From: Caldilineaceae bacterium
GTDB lineage: Bacteria > Chloroflexota > Anaerolineae > Caldilineales > Caldilineaceae
DNA length: 57,753 nt
Direction: 5' to 3'
NCBI GenBank assembly: GCA_020634815.1
Contig: JACKBA010000042.1
Span: 1-57,753, forward strand
The notes beneath the pieces were generated by a model. It was not told the DNA's origin. It did not search any database and saw only the letters and a program-made list of their open reading frames with translations. The translations under genes were made by a program, and so were the position numbers. Shown here one piece after another: positions 24,772-36,180 of the stretch; position 1 is the stretch's first letter; each line of letters begins with the position of its first letter.

Positions 24772-25758
24772 TCAGCGTCCGGCAAGGATGAAGATCTTTT
24801 CCCTCGTCTCGCGCCAGGAGATCTTGCTCAGCCCCATCTTCTGGCGCAGCACATCTTCGGGCATGTTGTTGCGATAGTCGCGCACGGCGCACGTCCAGCG
24901 CAGCGCCTCGAAGCCGACCTGCACGTAGCGGATGCCAGCCTTTTCGCCCAGTTCCTCCAGCACATATTCCAGGTTGCGCGGCGTGCACTCGAAGAGAAAT
25001 TCCTTGGGCTTGTACTGTTCGCGGTATTGTTGGAGCGCCGGCACGATGGCGGCGTTGAGCGTCAAGGTGCGGTTCTTGTGGGCATGGCGATCTTCGGCGT
25101 AGCGGACCGCCAGCGTCGGGCTCTGCGGCCGGGAAACGTCGAGATCGGAAAGATGGAGGCGGGCGCACTCGGCCTTCTTGATGCCGGTCTGCAAGAGCAG
25201 GCTAATCAGCAGGTAGGGACGCACGTCAGGCTTCTGCCGGTCCCAGATGCCGTCCTGGGCCGTACGCAGCAGCCTGGTGATGTCCGCATCGCGGATGATG
25301 ATGGGCAGGGGCGTCTGCGCACGCACATGGACGATAGGTTCGGCCGGGTCGGTGCCGATGGTGCCGATGCCGTGCAGCCAGCCGAAGAAGACCTTCATGG
25401 TGGTGATCCGCCGCGCTTGGGTCTTGCCGCTGAACTCCAGCCCGCGGCTCTCCGACATCCAGGGCAGAAAGCCGTCGAGATCTTCGGTCGAGACATGATA
25501 GAGCTTCGTGTCGCGGCCCAGGTAGTCGGTGAAAAACTTGAGATCGTTCTCAAAAGCCTTGATCGTGTTGCTGCTAAATCCCTTGCGCACCATGTACTCG
25601 TGGAAGGCGGCGACCGCTTCGCCCAGCGCACTGCTGGCGCGCAGCGGCGGGGTCAGTTCTCCCACGCCATCGCCGGCAACGGGTGCGTCGGCGGGCGCTT
25701 CCTCCGGCGCGGCAGGCGTTGTCGGTTCTTCGGTTGCTGGTGAGATGGGGTCCGGCAT
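24772..25758 (-). CDS. tyrosine-recombinase-fold protein lacking catalytic residues
   Basis: A 328-residue protein. The ATG at 25758 is preferred because GGAGG lies five bases upstream. Residues 1-40 are Pro/Ala-rich and disordered. Residues about 48-145 form the SAM-like core-binding domain (MVRKGFSSNTIKAFENDLKF). The catalytic fold follows, but the first catalytic Arg is Lys194/195 (TGIKKAEC), the H-x-x-R box reads ALRWT with only Arg287, the LGH box reads MGL (308-310), and no nucleophilic Tyr is present near the end. It probably binds DNA without recombining it. Confidence 0.82.
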   Translation of the reverse strand: MPDPISPATEEPTTPAAPEEAPADAPVAGDGVGELTPPLRASSALGEAVAAFHEYMVRKGFSSNTIKAFENDLKFFTDYLGRDTKLYHVSTEDLDGFLPWMSESRGLEFSGKTQARRITTMKVFFGWLHGIGTIGTDPAEPIVHVRAQTPLPIIIRDADITRLLRTAQDGIWDRQKPDVRPYLLISLLLQTGIKKAECARLHLSDLDVSRPQSPTLAVRYAEDRHAHKNRTLTLNAAIVPALQQYREQYKPKEFLFECTPRNLEYVLEELGEKAGIRYVQVGFEALRWTCAVRDYRNNMPEDVLRQKMGLSKISWRETREKIFILAGR

Positions 25759-25853
25759 GGTGTCCTCCATGTTTTGTGCTGCCCTCCCAAACCTTCGCAT
25801 AGGCAATTGCGAGTATAGCGAGGCGATTGGCGGATGTCAAACCCGCTACGAAC

Positions 25854-25889
25854 AAGAAACCGGGGGCGGCAAGCCGCCCCCGGTTTCTT
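25854..25889. terminator. strong bidirectional terminator
   Basis: A perfect 17-bp stem (AAGAAACCGGGGGCGGC) with a 2-base loop, 63 bp beyond the minus-strand pyrophosphatase stop. A/T-rich tails occur on both sides (TTTCTTGTT on the minus strand). It separates hppA from the recombinase-like gene. Confidence 0.9.
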
Positions 25890-25951
25890 CTCTTACCCTA
25901 TCACCGGCAGTCGATCCGACCATCGCCGGACACAACTATCGGCGGTATTTG

Positions 25952-28030
<2,079 letters not shown>

Positions 28031-28398
28031 GGTAATCCCCCTCTTTCGTTAATTGTTTGATGTGATAAGAGTTTGAATCTGTACCAGACGGGCCAGGAAT
28101 GACTGGTTCCGTAACGAATGCTGCTATATGCTGATATTTTGTTGCGGTCTGGCGAATCGCTGTTGCCCGTGACCACTGGTCAAGCCGACCAAATACCGTC
28201 AAGCGTTGCTGGTGATGAACAGGTAGAGTATAGATATTGTAATTTGCACATGATCTGATCGCCAAATGCGAAAGCTGGGAACGCAGAAAGGTTCGAGCCG
28301 GCCCGGAGCGCCTGCGCGGCAAAACGGCCACTCATGGTACAATCGGCTCTCGCCTGGGCATTGTGTCAGGCAAGCCCAGGCGCATAGGAGTGTGACCA
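28031..28398. other. 368-bp divergent intergenic region
   Basis: Contains the promoters of the pyrophosphatase (minus) and the cysteine desulfurase (plus). A TATACT box lies on the minus strand at 28227-28232 and TACAAT on the plus strand at 28338-28343. Neither has a convincing -35. No gene or repeat was seen. Confidence 0.6.
28338..28343 (+). promoter_or_regulatory. candidate -10 box (TACAAT)
   Basis: TACAAT 56 bp before the cysteine desulfurase ATG, in the same GGTACAAT context as the box before tRNA-Sec. No -35 is evident. Confidence 0.4.
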
Positions 28399-29559
28399 AT
28401 GCAGCAACGACCCATCTACCTCGATCATGCCGCCACGACGCCGGTACGCCCGACCGTACTGGAGGCGATGCTGCCCTTCTTCACCGAAGCATACGGCAAT
28501 CCGTCCAGCATTCACAGCACGGGGCGCGGCGCCAGCGTTGCGCTGCAAAAGGCGCGCCAGATGCTGGCCGATCTGTTGGGCGCGCGCCCGTCCGAGATCA
28601 TCTTCACGGGCTGCGGCACGGAGAGTGACAACGCCGCCCTGCGTGGCATTGCCGCGGCGCGCCGTGCCGCGACCGGCGCCAACCGCATTATCACCACACC
28701 CATCGAGCACAAGGCCATCCTGCAGACGGCCGAGGCACTGCGCGACCATCACGGCTTTGCGCTGACGTTGCTCCCCGTCGATGGCGACGGTCGCGTGCCG
28801 ATCGAAGCAATGGCGGATGCCCTGGCGGCTCCGGACGAGGTCGCGATCGTCAGCGTCATGGCGGCGAACAACGAGGTCGGCACGATCGAGCCGATTGCCG
28901 AACTGGGCGCCCTCTGCCGCGCGGCCGGGGTTCCATTTCACACCGACGCGGTGCAGGCCGGCGGCAAGCTGGACCTGACGGTATCGGCCCTCCAGGTGGA
29001 CGCCATGAGCCTGGGCGCCCACAAGTTTTACGGGCCCAAAGGGGTTGGCCTGCTCTATCTGCGCGCCGGGACGCCCTTCCACGCCTACATGACCGGCGGC
29101 AGCCATGAGGGCGGGCGGCGCGCCGGCACGGAGAACGTACCGCTGATCGTTGGCATGGCCAAGGCACTGGAATTGGCCGAAGCGGAGCGGGCGACAGAGG
29201 GTCCGCGGCTGCGCGCCCTGCGCGACCGGCTGATTGGCGGCATGCTCGAAGGAGTCGATGGTGCGGCACTGACGGGGTCCGCGGTGCACCGGCTGGACAA
29301 TCACGCCAGCTTCGTGATCGACGGCGCTGATGCCGAGGGCATGTTGATCGCACTCGACCTTGCCGGCGTGGCGGCCAGCAGCGGCAGCGCCTGTGCATCG
29401 GGCGCCAACCGGCCCAGCCACGTGCTCGATGCGCTGGGTATTCCGCCGGCGCAGGCAGCCGGCGCGTTGCGTTTCAGCCTGGGTGCAGCAACGACCGTGG
29501 AGGATATCGACTACGTGGTTGGCGAGCTACCGCGTATCGTGGAACGGGTGCGAGCGTAG
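28399..29559 (+). CDS. cysteine desulfurase (NifS/IscS family)
   Basis: A 386-residue PLP enzyme that takes sulfur from cysteine for Fe-S clusters, thio-modified tRNA or, in some species, selenium delivery. The opening YLDHAATTP, the PLP lysine Lys209 in GAHKFYGPKG, the GGSHEGGRRAGTEN loop and the catalytic Cys332 in SSGSACASG are all present. The short Cys loop fits the NifS-like group. No scaffold gene (iscU/nifU) is adjacent. Because the window also encodes selenocysteine machinery, a role in selenide supply is possible but unproven. Confidence 0.93.
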   Translation: MQQRPIYLDHAATTPVRPTVLEAMLPFFTEAYGNPSSIHSTGRGASVALQKARQMLADLLGARPSEIIFTGCGTESDNAALRGIAAARRAATGANRIITTPIEHKAILQTAEALRDHHGFALTLLPVDGDGRVPIEAMADALAAPDEVAIVSVMAANNEVGTIEPIAELGALCRAAGVPFHTDAVQAGGKLDLTVSALQVDAMSLGAHKFYGPKGVGLLYLRAGTPFHAYMTGGSHEGGRRAGTENVPLIVGMAKALELAEAERATEGPRLRALRDRLIGGMLEGVDGAALTGSAVHRLDNHASFVIDGADAEGMLIALDLAGVAASSGSACASGANRPSHVLDALGIPPAQAAGALRFSLGAATTVEDIDYVVGELPRIVERVRA

Positions 29560-29562
29560 GCG

Positions 29563-30339
29563 TCAATGCGCCGTCGAGTGGGAGACGTACTTGTATCCGA
29601 TCCCGCGCACATTGACGATACGCACCGGGTTGGAGGGATCCGCCTCAACCTTGGTGCGCAGACGACGCACCGTCAACGCGACGAGGTTCGGACTCTCGGT
29701 GTCCGAATAGCCCCACACATCTTGCAGCAGCTCTTCGTTGGAGACCGGACGGTCGGCATGGCTGACGAGACAACTCAGCAGAGCAAATTCGATCGGCGTC
29801 AGCGCGATTCGACGGCTCACCAATTCAACTTCCTGTGAATCGCTGTACAGCTTCAGATCGCCAACTTCCGCGACTTCAAATGAATGCCGGTCGGTAACGC
29901 GCGACGACCGGCGTAGCACGGCGTGGATACGCGCTTCCAACTCTTTGAAATTGAATGGCTTGATGATGTAGTTGTCGGCGCCAAGCTGGAGACCGCGAAT
30001 GACATCCTCGGATTGATTGAGCGAGGTAATCATGACGATGGGGACGTCGGACTTCTGGCGGATGAGCACGCAGACGTCAAAGCCGTTGCGGTCGGGCAGG
30101 AGCACGTCAAGCATGATGAGATGGAAGCGGTGCTCATCGAACTTCTGCAGAGCCTCTTCCCCATTGATGGCTTGCTGAACGCTGAACCCAAGCCGTTCCA
30201 TCGACCGTACGAGCAGATTGCGCATGACATCGTCGTCCTCGACCACGAGGACGCTCATGCCGTGCCCCATCAGCAAGTGGCTTGCGGATGCCGGGTCATT
30301 ATTTTCGGTCAATGGTGAAAAGGTGCTGTCAGCGGGCAT
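29563..30339 (-). CDS. OmpR/PhoB-family response regulator
   Basis: A 258-residue DNA-binding regulator. AAGGAGA precedes the ATG. The receiver domain (about residues 28-145) has the acidic pocket EDDD (34-37), phospho-acceptor Asp78 in IMLDVLLPD and Lys127 in IIKPF. The winged-helix domain (about 160-255) shows LTPIEFALLSCLV and VRRLRTKVE...RGIGYKYV. The first 25 residues are an extra disordered lead. No sensor kinase is adjacent, so it is an orphan regulator. Its stop is 3 bp from the desulfurase stop (convergent). Confidence 0.93.
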   Translation of the reverse strand: MPADSTFSPLTENNDPASASHLLMGHGMSVLVVEDDDVMRNLLVRSMERLGFSVQQAINGEEALQKFDEHRFHLIMLDVLLPDRNGFDVCVLIRQKSDVPIVMITSLNQSEDVIRGLQLGADNYIIKPFNFKELEARIHAVLRRSSRVTDRHSFEVAEVGDLKLYSDSQEVELVSRRIALTPIEFALLSCLVSHADRPVSNEELLQDVWGYSDTESPNLVALTVRRLRTKVEADPSNPVRIVNVRGIGYKYVSHSTAH

Positions 30340-30490
30340 GACACTCTCCTTGCGTGCCCAGGGATCAATGCACCGGATGGTCAGGCAGTCAGCGGACGAT
30401 GTCGGTCAGTCGTTCCTGCCCGCTAAGGGTAGCACAGTTGACTGGCAAGATCAAACCAAATTGGGTAGCCTGCACCCTCCGAAAACACAG

Positions 30491-30520
30491 TTGCAGCATT
30501 GATTCCTGTTATGCTATACT
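30491..30520 (+). promoter_or_regulatory. sigma-70-like promoter, TTGCAG-N18-TATACT
   Basis: -35 TTGCAG (30491-30496), 18-bp spacer, extended -10 TGCTATACT (30512-30520). It lies about 80 bp before the ABC ATPase gene and is the best-formed promoter in the window. Confidence 0.65.
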
Positions 30521-30601
30521 CGTGCCAACAGGACGCTCCCTGCTTCCCTCCATTATTTAGTTTCAAACAGTTGTGTTTGACACCAAGGAGAAAAATCGAT
30601 T

Positions 30602-31708
<1,107 letters not shown>

Positions 31709-31730
31709 GGTCACACCACCTGTTCTTCAG

Positions 31731-31764
31731 GGCCGGGGATCGTACGATCCCCGGCCTTTCTTTT
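31731..31764 (+). terminator. intrinsic terminator of the ABC ATPase gene
   Basis: GGCCGGGGAT/ATCCCCGGCC stem with a CGTACG centre, followed by TTTCTTTT. The T-tract forms the left copy of the 9-bp duplication of the adjacent MITE-like insertion. Confidence 0.92.
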
Positions 31765-31846
31765 GGGTGTGTTCAAAACTGGTTGATGGACCACGAACGA
31801 CCGCAAGGGCACGCCCCTACGTGACCAACTCGTTTTGAACACACCC
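31765..31846. mobile_element. 82-bp MITE-like element with 15-bp inverted ends and 9-bp target duplication
   Basis: The ends GGGTGTGTTCAAAAC (31765-31779) and GTTTTGAACACACCC (31832-31846) are perfect inverted repeats. The element is flanked by identical 9-bp sequences CTTTCTTTT at 31756-31764 and 31847-31855. It has no coding capacity. It has landed in the T-tract of the terminator. The interior includes AAGGGCACGCCCCTACG. The transposase that would mobilise it is not in the window. Confidence 0.8.
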
Positions 31847-31901
31847 CTTTCTTTTTGCCGGTTTTTGCCATGCCGCCGATTCAGCCGACGATGGAAGAGC
31901 G

Positions 31902-32666
31902 ATGAACGAAAAGACGCAGCGTGTGATCGCCGAGGTCGCCGCCATTCTCAGCGATGCGCGGCGCGTGGTCGTCCTGACCGGCGCCGGGGCAAGCGCGGAG
32001 TCCGGCGTCGCCACCTTCCGCGACGCACAGACCGGGCTATGGTCGCGCTTCGACGCCCAACGGCTCGCAAGCCAGGCGGGCTTCAGAGATGATCCGGGCC
32101 TGGTATGGGGCTGGTACATGCACCGGCTGGCCATGGTGGAAGTGGCAGAGCCCAACCCAGGGCACCATGCGCTGGCGGCCCTGGCCGGCGAAGTCGCCGC
32201 GCTGACGCTGATCACGCAAAACGTCGACGACCTCCATGAGCGCGCCGGGTCGCCACACGTGTTGCATCTACACGGCCACATCGCACGCTTCCACTGCAAT
32301 GAGTGCGGCGCCGCCTATTATCTACAGCCCGAGGATAGGGTCGCATCGCTGCCACCGGTTTGCCACTTGTGCAACGGCTACGTGCGGCCAAGCGTGGTCT
32401 GGTTTGGCGAGATGCTGCCGGACCGCGTGCTCACTGCCGCGTGGCGGGCCGCCGAGCAGTGTGATGTCTTTCTCGTGGTAGGAACCAGTGGAATCGTCTA
32501 TCCGGCCGCGCAGTTGCCGATCGTCGCGCACAACCATGGCGCCCAGGTCGTCGAGATCAACACCGAACCGTCCATGTTGTCGGAATCGGTTGACTACGTG
32601 CTGTTGGGACCCAGCGGCCAGATTCTGCCGGACGTTCTGGCCGAAGTGCGCTCACGGCGAAGCTGA
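31902..32666 (+). CDS. cobB: Sir2 NAD-dependent protein deacylase
   Basis: A 254-residue sirtuin that removes acyl groups from lysine using NAD. The NAD loop GAGASAESGVATFRD, TQNVDDLHERAG, the catalytic His124 and a Cys4 zinc site (132, 135, 154, 157) are all present. Tyr72 and Arg75 (WYMHR) match the Y-x2-R pair of class III sirtuins, which favours succinyl or malonyl lysine. Its end overlaps the convergent DUF4012 gene by 15 bp. A GNAT acetyltransferase at 19843 could be a functional counterpart (speculation). Confidence 0.93.
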   Translation: MNEKTQRVIAEVAAILSDARRVVVLTGAGASAESGVATFRDAQTGLWSRFDAQRLASQAGFRDDPGLVWGWYMHRLAMVEVAEPNPGHHALAALAGEVAALTLITQNVDDLHERAGSPHVLHLHGHIARFHCNECGAAYYLQPEDRVASLPPVCHLCNGYVRPSVVWFGEMLPDRVLTAAWRAAEQCDVFLVVGTSGIVYPAAQLPIVAHNHGAQVVEINTEPSMLSESVDYVLLGPSGQILPDVLAEVRSRRS

Positions 32667-34571
32667 CGCCGGCAGCGGCCAGGCCAGCTTTGCCCCGTCG
32701 AGCGTCGTGGTCATCGCCGCGCCGTCGATCTCGAGCGTCACGGGCAGCGGACCCGTGCCGGACTGGCGCTGCAAGACCAGCGCGTAATTCTCCGGCGTCC
32801 ACTCGGGTGGCAGCGTGTAGGTGAAGGTGGCGACGTTGGTATTGCGCGGCGGCAGGATGAAGTAGCCCGTGAAGACCTGCGTGCCCTTTTCACCGCGCTG
32901 TGTGGAGACGCTGTCCGTGGTCACGCCGGTCGCCTCGATCAACTTGCTGCCCAGCGGGACATAGACCCGAATGTAGTTGAAGTAGCAGCGCGCAATCAGG
33001 TCGGCGTAGCTGTTTCCATAGCGCGGCGTCAGGTCGCATCCAGGATCATCCGCATCGATGGGGTGGGTGTAGGTCAGGGTGAGCGTGGCCTGTGCCGGCG
33101 CGTCCGGACCATCCGGCCACGCGACGCGGTAGTCCAGCGCCCGTTCAATGGCCGCATCAGCCTTGTTGTACCCCATGTTGGTGTCGATGACGGCCAGGTA
33201 ATCCTTGCCCTCTTCGGGATGCAGTCCGCCGTCCCATTCGGCTGCGCTCAGTACCTCCTCGGCGGTGGGGCTGACCAGCCATGCCTGGACCGAGCGCTCG
33301 GCCAGGGCGGTATGCAGCGCATCGGCCAGCGCCAGGTAGTTGGCGCCGCCATTCTGCACATGCGCAAGCGCGGCCTGCGTCAGCGCAGGAATGAAGTCCT
33401 TGCGCTGTTCCCACCACGCCCCCAGTTCTTCGGGCGTGGCGCCCCCCACGGCGGTATCGCCTTCGGCCGGACGCTCCCACAGCCGCACCACCTGCGCCTC
33501 GATGTTGTCGCCGGTCAGCGGCTCGTCAAAACCGGGCACCTGCACTTCGCCCAGCGCGCCGAAAATCGTCCTCACGGCATCTAGATCGACGGTGACGATG
33601 CCGTCGACCTCGACGCCGGTGTCGCTCCTGTAGAGCGTGCTCGCCACCCTGGCGGCTGTCGGCAGGTCGGGCGACCAGTTTGCATCGCGCATGAGCATCA
33701 GTGGGATGTTCATGTGTGTCTTCATCGGCGTCGGGGCGGGCGGATAGACGCCGTCGTTGCGATAGATATCGTAGCTGTCGACAAAGTCGAGTTCGACCAG
33801 CTTGCCCTGATCCAGCGTGATCTTGCCGATGGCCGCAATGAAGCCGCCGGTGGCGCGCAATTCGTGATTGTTCTGCACCAGCACCAGGTAGTGCTTCGGC
33901 CCGTCCATGCCGAGCAGCGCAGGCAACTCCGGCCCCAGCCGGGTGATGACCTCGGCCAGGGCAAGGGCGCCGGGCGCACCCTGCAGCAGGGCGACGGCGC
34001 GGTCGGGCATCCCGCTCGTATCCACCGCGGCCAGGCTTGTCTTCAGGGAGGCGAGGTCCTCTGCCAGCGCGGGCAGCTCCGGCCCGACGCGGGCGGCAAC
34101 CTGGGGCAGCAGGTCCACGATGGAGGCGTCCGGCTGTGCGGCGCGTAGTTCGGCAATGTGCGGCGCGGCCAGGTCTACCCCCTTGCGCAGCAGGGCCATC
34201 CCCTGGTCGCCAACGGGCAGCAGCGCCGGCGCAGCAGCAGCCAGCGGGCCATAGTCCGGCACGGACCGCAGCAGCGCAGTCGCCGGCAGCAGCGGCTGGA
34301 GTTCCCCCGCCAGCCCGTCGTAGGCAGACTCCAGCTCGCCGACGGTCTCCTGGATGGCAGACATGTTGCTGAGGAGCGGCGACACGGCAAGCATCGCCCG
34401 CAATTGCATGGCCGAGCGGTACGCATCCCAGGCGGCCAGCGAGAGCGTGACTCCCTTGAACACGATGAGCGCCACGAGGAGCAGGATGGCCGCAAGCAGG
34501 GCCAGCCGCCAGGTGCGATGCGCCGTGCGCGATTGTGAGGACTGTGAGGTCGAAATCTGCTGTTCGAGCAT
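32652..34571 (-). CDS. DUF4012 membrane-anchored extracellular protein
   Basis: A 639-residue protein with one N-terminal transmembrane helix (WRLALLAAILLLVALIVF, about residues 22-42), a helical region and the DUF4012 core around YLVLVQNNHELRATGGFIAAIG. The rest is extracytoplasmic. DUF4012 proteins are found in actinobacteria and Chloroflexota near polysaccharide genes and share sequence blocks with LytR-like proteins. The gene begins 2 bp after the DUF2723 stop, so they are co-transcribed. It is probably involved in envelope glycopolymer assembly (inference). Confidence 0.88.
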   Translation of the reverse strand: MLEQQISTSQSSQSRTAHRTWRLALLAAILLLVALIVFKGVTLSLAAWDAYRSAMQLRAMLAVSPLLSNMSAIQETVGELESAYDGLAGELQPLLPATALLRSVPDYGPLAAAAPALLPVGDQGMALLRKGVDLAAPHIAELRAAQPDASIVDLLPQVAARVGPELPALAEDLASLKTSLAAVDTSGMPDRAVALLQGAPGALALAEVITRLGPELPALLGMDGPKHYLVLVQNNHELRATGGFIAAIGKITLDQGKLVELDFVDSYDIYRNDGVYPPAPTPMKTHMNIPLMLMRDANWSPDLPTAARVASTLYRSDTGVEVDGIVTVDLDAVRTIFGALGEVQVPGFDEPLTGDNIEAQVVRLWERPAEGDTAVGGATPEELGAWWEQRKDFIPALTQAALAHVQNGGANYLALADALHTALAERSVQAWLVSPTAEEVLSAAEWDGGLHPEEGKDYLAVIDTNMGYNKADAAIERALDYRVAWPDGPDAPAQATLTLTYTHPIDADDPGCDLTPRYGNSYADLIARCYFNYIRVYVPLGSKLIEATGVTTDSVSTQRGEKGTQVFTGYFILPPRNTNVATFTYTLPPEWTPENYALVLQRQSGTGPLPVTLEIDGAAMTTTLDGAKLAWPLPASASP

Positions 34572-34573
34572 GG

Positions 34574-36109
34574 TTACGGTTTCACTCGCCAGAGCGGGCC
34601 GGCTGCTTCCAACCTGTCAGGATCCAGCCACGCCGGCTTCTCGGCAAAAAAGATCGGTCTGGCGCCAAGATTGGCATCAACCACGGCCTGCGCCGATTCG
34701 TCGATGGCCGGCACATTCGGATAGAGATCGTGCTGCAAACGCCGATACCAGTCAAATTGGTAGAGCGATTCGTTGACCGGAATCATGCCTGGCGCCGCTG
34801 TGCGCAGCGAGCCGCCGGCCCACGCGCCATACCAGGCGGCGAAGGTCTCCCTGTCCGCCAGCGTGATCAGGATGCTGTCCGGTTCCAGGGCGTCGCCCAC
34901 GGCAGAGAGATATTGGCGTGCCTCGACATCGCTGCGCAGCGCAATGGACGGCCAGCGCAGCACGACCACAAGCAACAGTCCGACGCCGGCGATCGACGCG
35001 GCGATGGGAAGCACGGGCAGGCTCGCCAGCCGCGGCTGCAGCCATCCCACGAGCGCGGCGGCGCCAACCGCCATCCAGACGCTGACGATCCACGCTACCG
35101 GCAGCAGGTAAATGTCGCTGTCGCGCGTGTAGTACAGGATCGCATAAATGCTTACCGGCGTCACCCAGATGATGCTGAAGGTTCGCAGGTGCGGGGCGAC
35201 ACGATCCCAGACGGCCAGGCCGGCAAAGCCGAGCGCCAGCCCGACCGGCGTGAACTGGCTTGTCACAGTAGACGCCCAGGCCGTCACGCGTCCCAGCGCA
35301 GCGCCCGTCGACCCTGACAGGAGATAGCCGCGATAGGCTGCGCCGCTGACGAGCCACCAGAAGCCGGCCAGATTGTCGGCGTATCCCCAATTGACGGGCG
35401 GCGGACCTGACGCCGCTACCAGCGGGATGCGAGCGTAAAGCAGCGCGCCGATCGTCACGCCGAGCCCCAGCGCGAGCGCAGGTTGGAGCCAGCGCCGCGG
35501 GCCGGTGCGAACGACGAACAGCGCATAAAGCGCTGCCGGCAGCAGCAGCACAATCGTGAGATGGTGGGCGATGCCCAGGACGACCGGCGGGACAACGTAC
35601 CAGACGCGCAGCGGCTTGACCAGCACCGCCCACGCCAGCAGCGCAATCAACAGCGCGTGCAGGCTGTAGACTTCGGTGATGATCGACTGGCTCCAGGGCA
35701 GGGGCGCCGTGGCCCAGGCCAGCCCAGCAAGCAGCGCCCACACCCATGCCCGCGTCTCCTGCCGCAACAGATGCCCGGCGACGAGCACGGTGACCGCAAC
35801 GCTGGCAGCGCCGAACAGTGCGCTCAGCCAGTTCCCGCGCAGCGCCAGATCACTCCCCGGCGCGACCAGTCCCGTGGCACCCAGCCAGAGTTGCAGGAGC
35901 ATGATATAGAGGGGATAGCCGGGCGGGTGCGGCACACCATTCGCAGCGGCGGCGGCCAGCAACTCACCGCCATCGGCGCCCTGATGCGCCCAGGTGAGCC
36001 CAGGCGCAAGGCTTGCCGCATAGAGGCCAAAGGCGGCCACGCCCGCACCGGCAGCAGCAAGCCGGATCGAGCGGCGGTGGGTGGTGGATTGAGATGGGGT
36101 TGTGTCCAT
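34574..36109 (-). CDS. DUF2723 multi-spanning membrane protein (glycosyltransferase-like)
   Basis: A 511-residue membrane protein. The ATG at 36109 has no strong ribosome site but is the last good start before the conserved region. The family signature is TWAHQGADGGELLAAAA then VPHPPGYPLY, in the first extracytoplasmic loop, followed by about ten helices. DUF2723 is related to GT-C glycosyltransferases (TMEM260 O-mannosyltransferase in animals), so it may glycosylate surface proteins using lipid-linked sugars. A terminator upstream separates it from the SH3b gene. Confidence 0.87.
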   Translation of the reverse strand: MDTTPSQSTTHRRSIRLAAAGAGVAAFGLYAASLAPGLTWAHQGADGGELLAAAAANGVPHPPGYPLYIMLLQLWLGATGLVAPGSDLALRGNWLSALFGAASVAVTVLVAGHLLRQETRAWVWALLAGLAWATAPLPWSQSIITEVYSLHALLIALLAWAVLVKPLRVWYVVPPVVLGIAHHLTIVLLLPAALYALFVVRTGPRRWLQPALALGLGVTIGALLYARIPLVAASGPPPVNWGYADNLAGFWWLVSGAAYRGYLLSGSTGAALGRVTAWASTVTSQFTPVGLALGFAGLAVWDRVAPHLRTFSIIWVTPVSIYAILYYTRDSDIYLLPVAWIVSVWMAVGAAALVGWLQPRLASLPVLPIAASIAGVGLLLVVVLRWPSIALRSDVEARQYLSAVGDALEPDSILITLADRETFAAWYGAWAGGSLRTAAPGMIPVNESLYQFDWYRRLQHDLYPNVPAIDESAQAVVDANLGARPIFFAEKPAWLDPDRLEAAGPLWRVKP

Positions 36110-36129
36110 GGCAGGGACCACAAAACAAA

Positions 36130-36166
36130 CTGACCGGGGTACGAGCAGATGCCACACCCCGGTCAG
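36130..36166 (-). terminator. intrinsic terminator after the SH3b gene
   Basis: An 11-bp perfect stem CTGACCGGGGT/ACCCCGGTCAG with a 15-base loop, followed on the minus strand by TTTGTTTTG. It splits the surface-gene run into two transcripts. Confidence 0.88.
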
Positions 36167-36180
36167 CCGATGAAGAAGCG

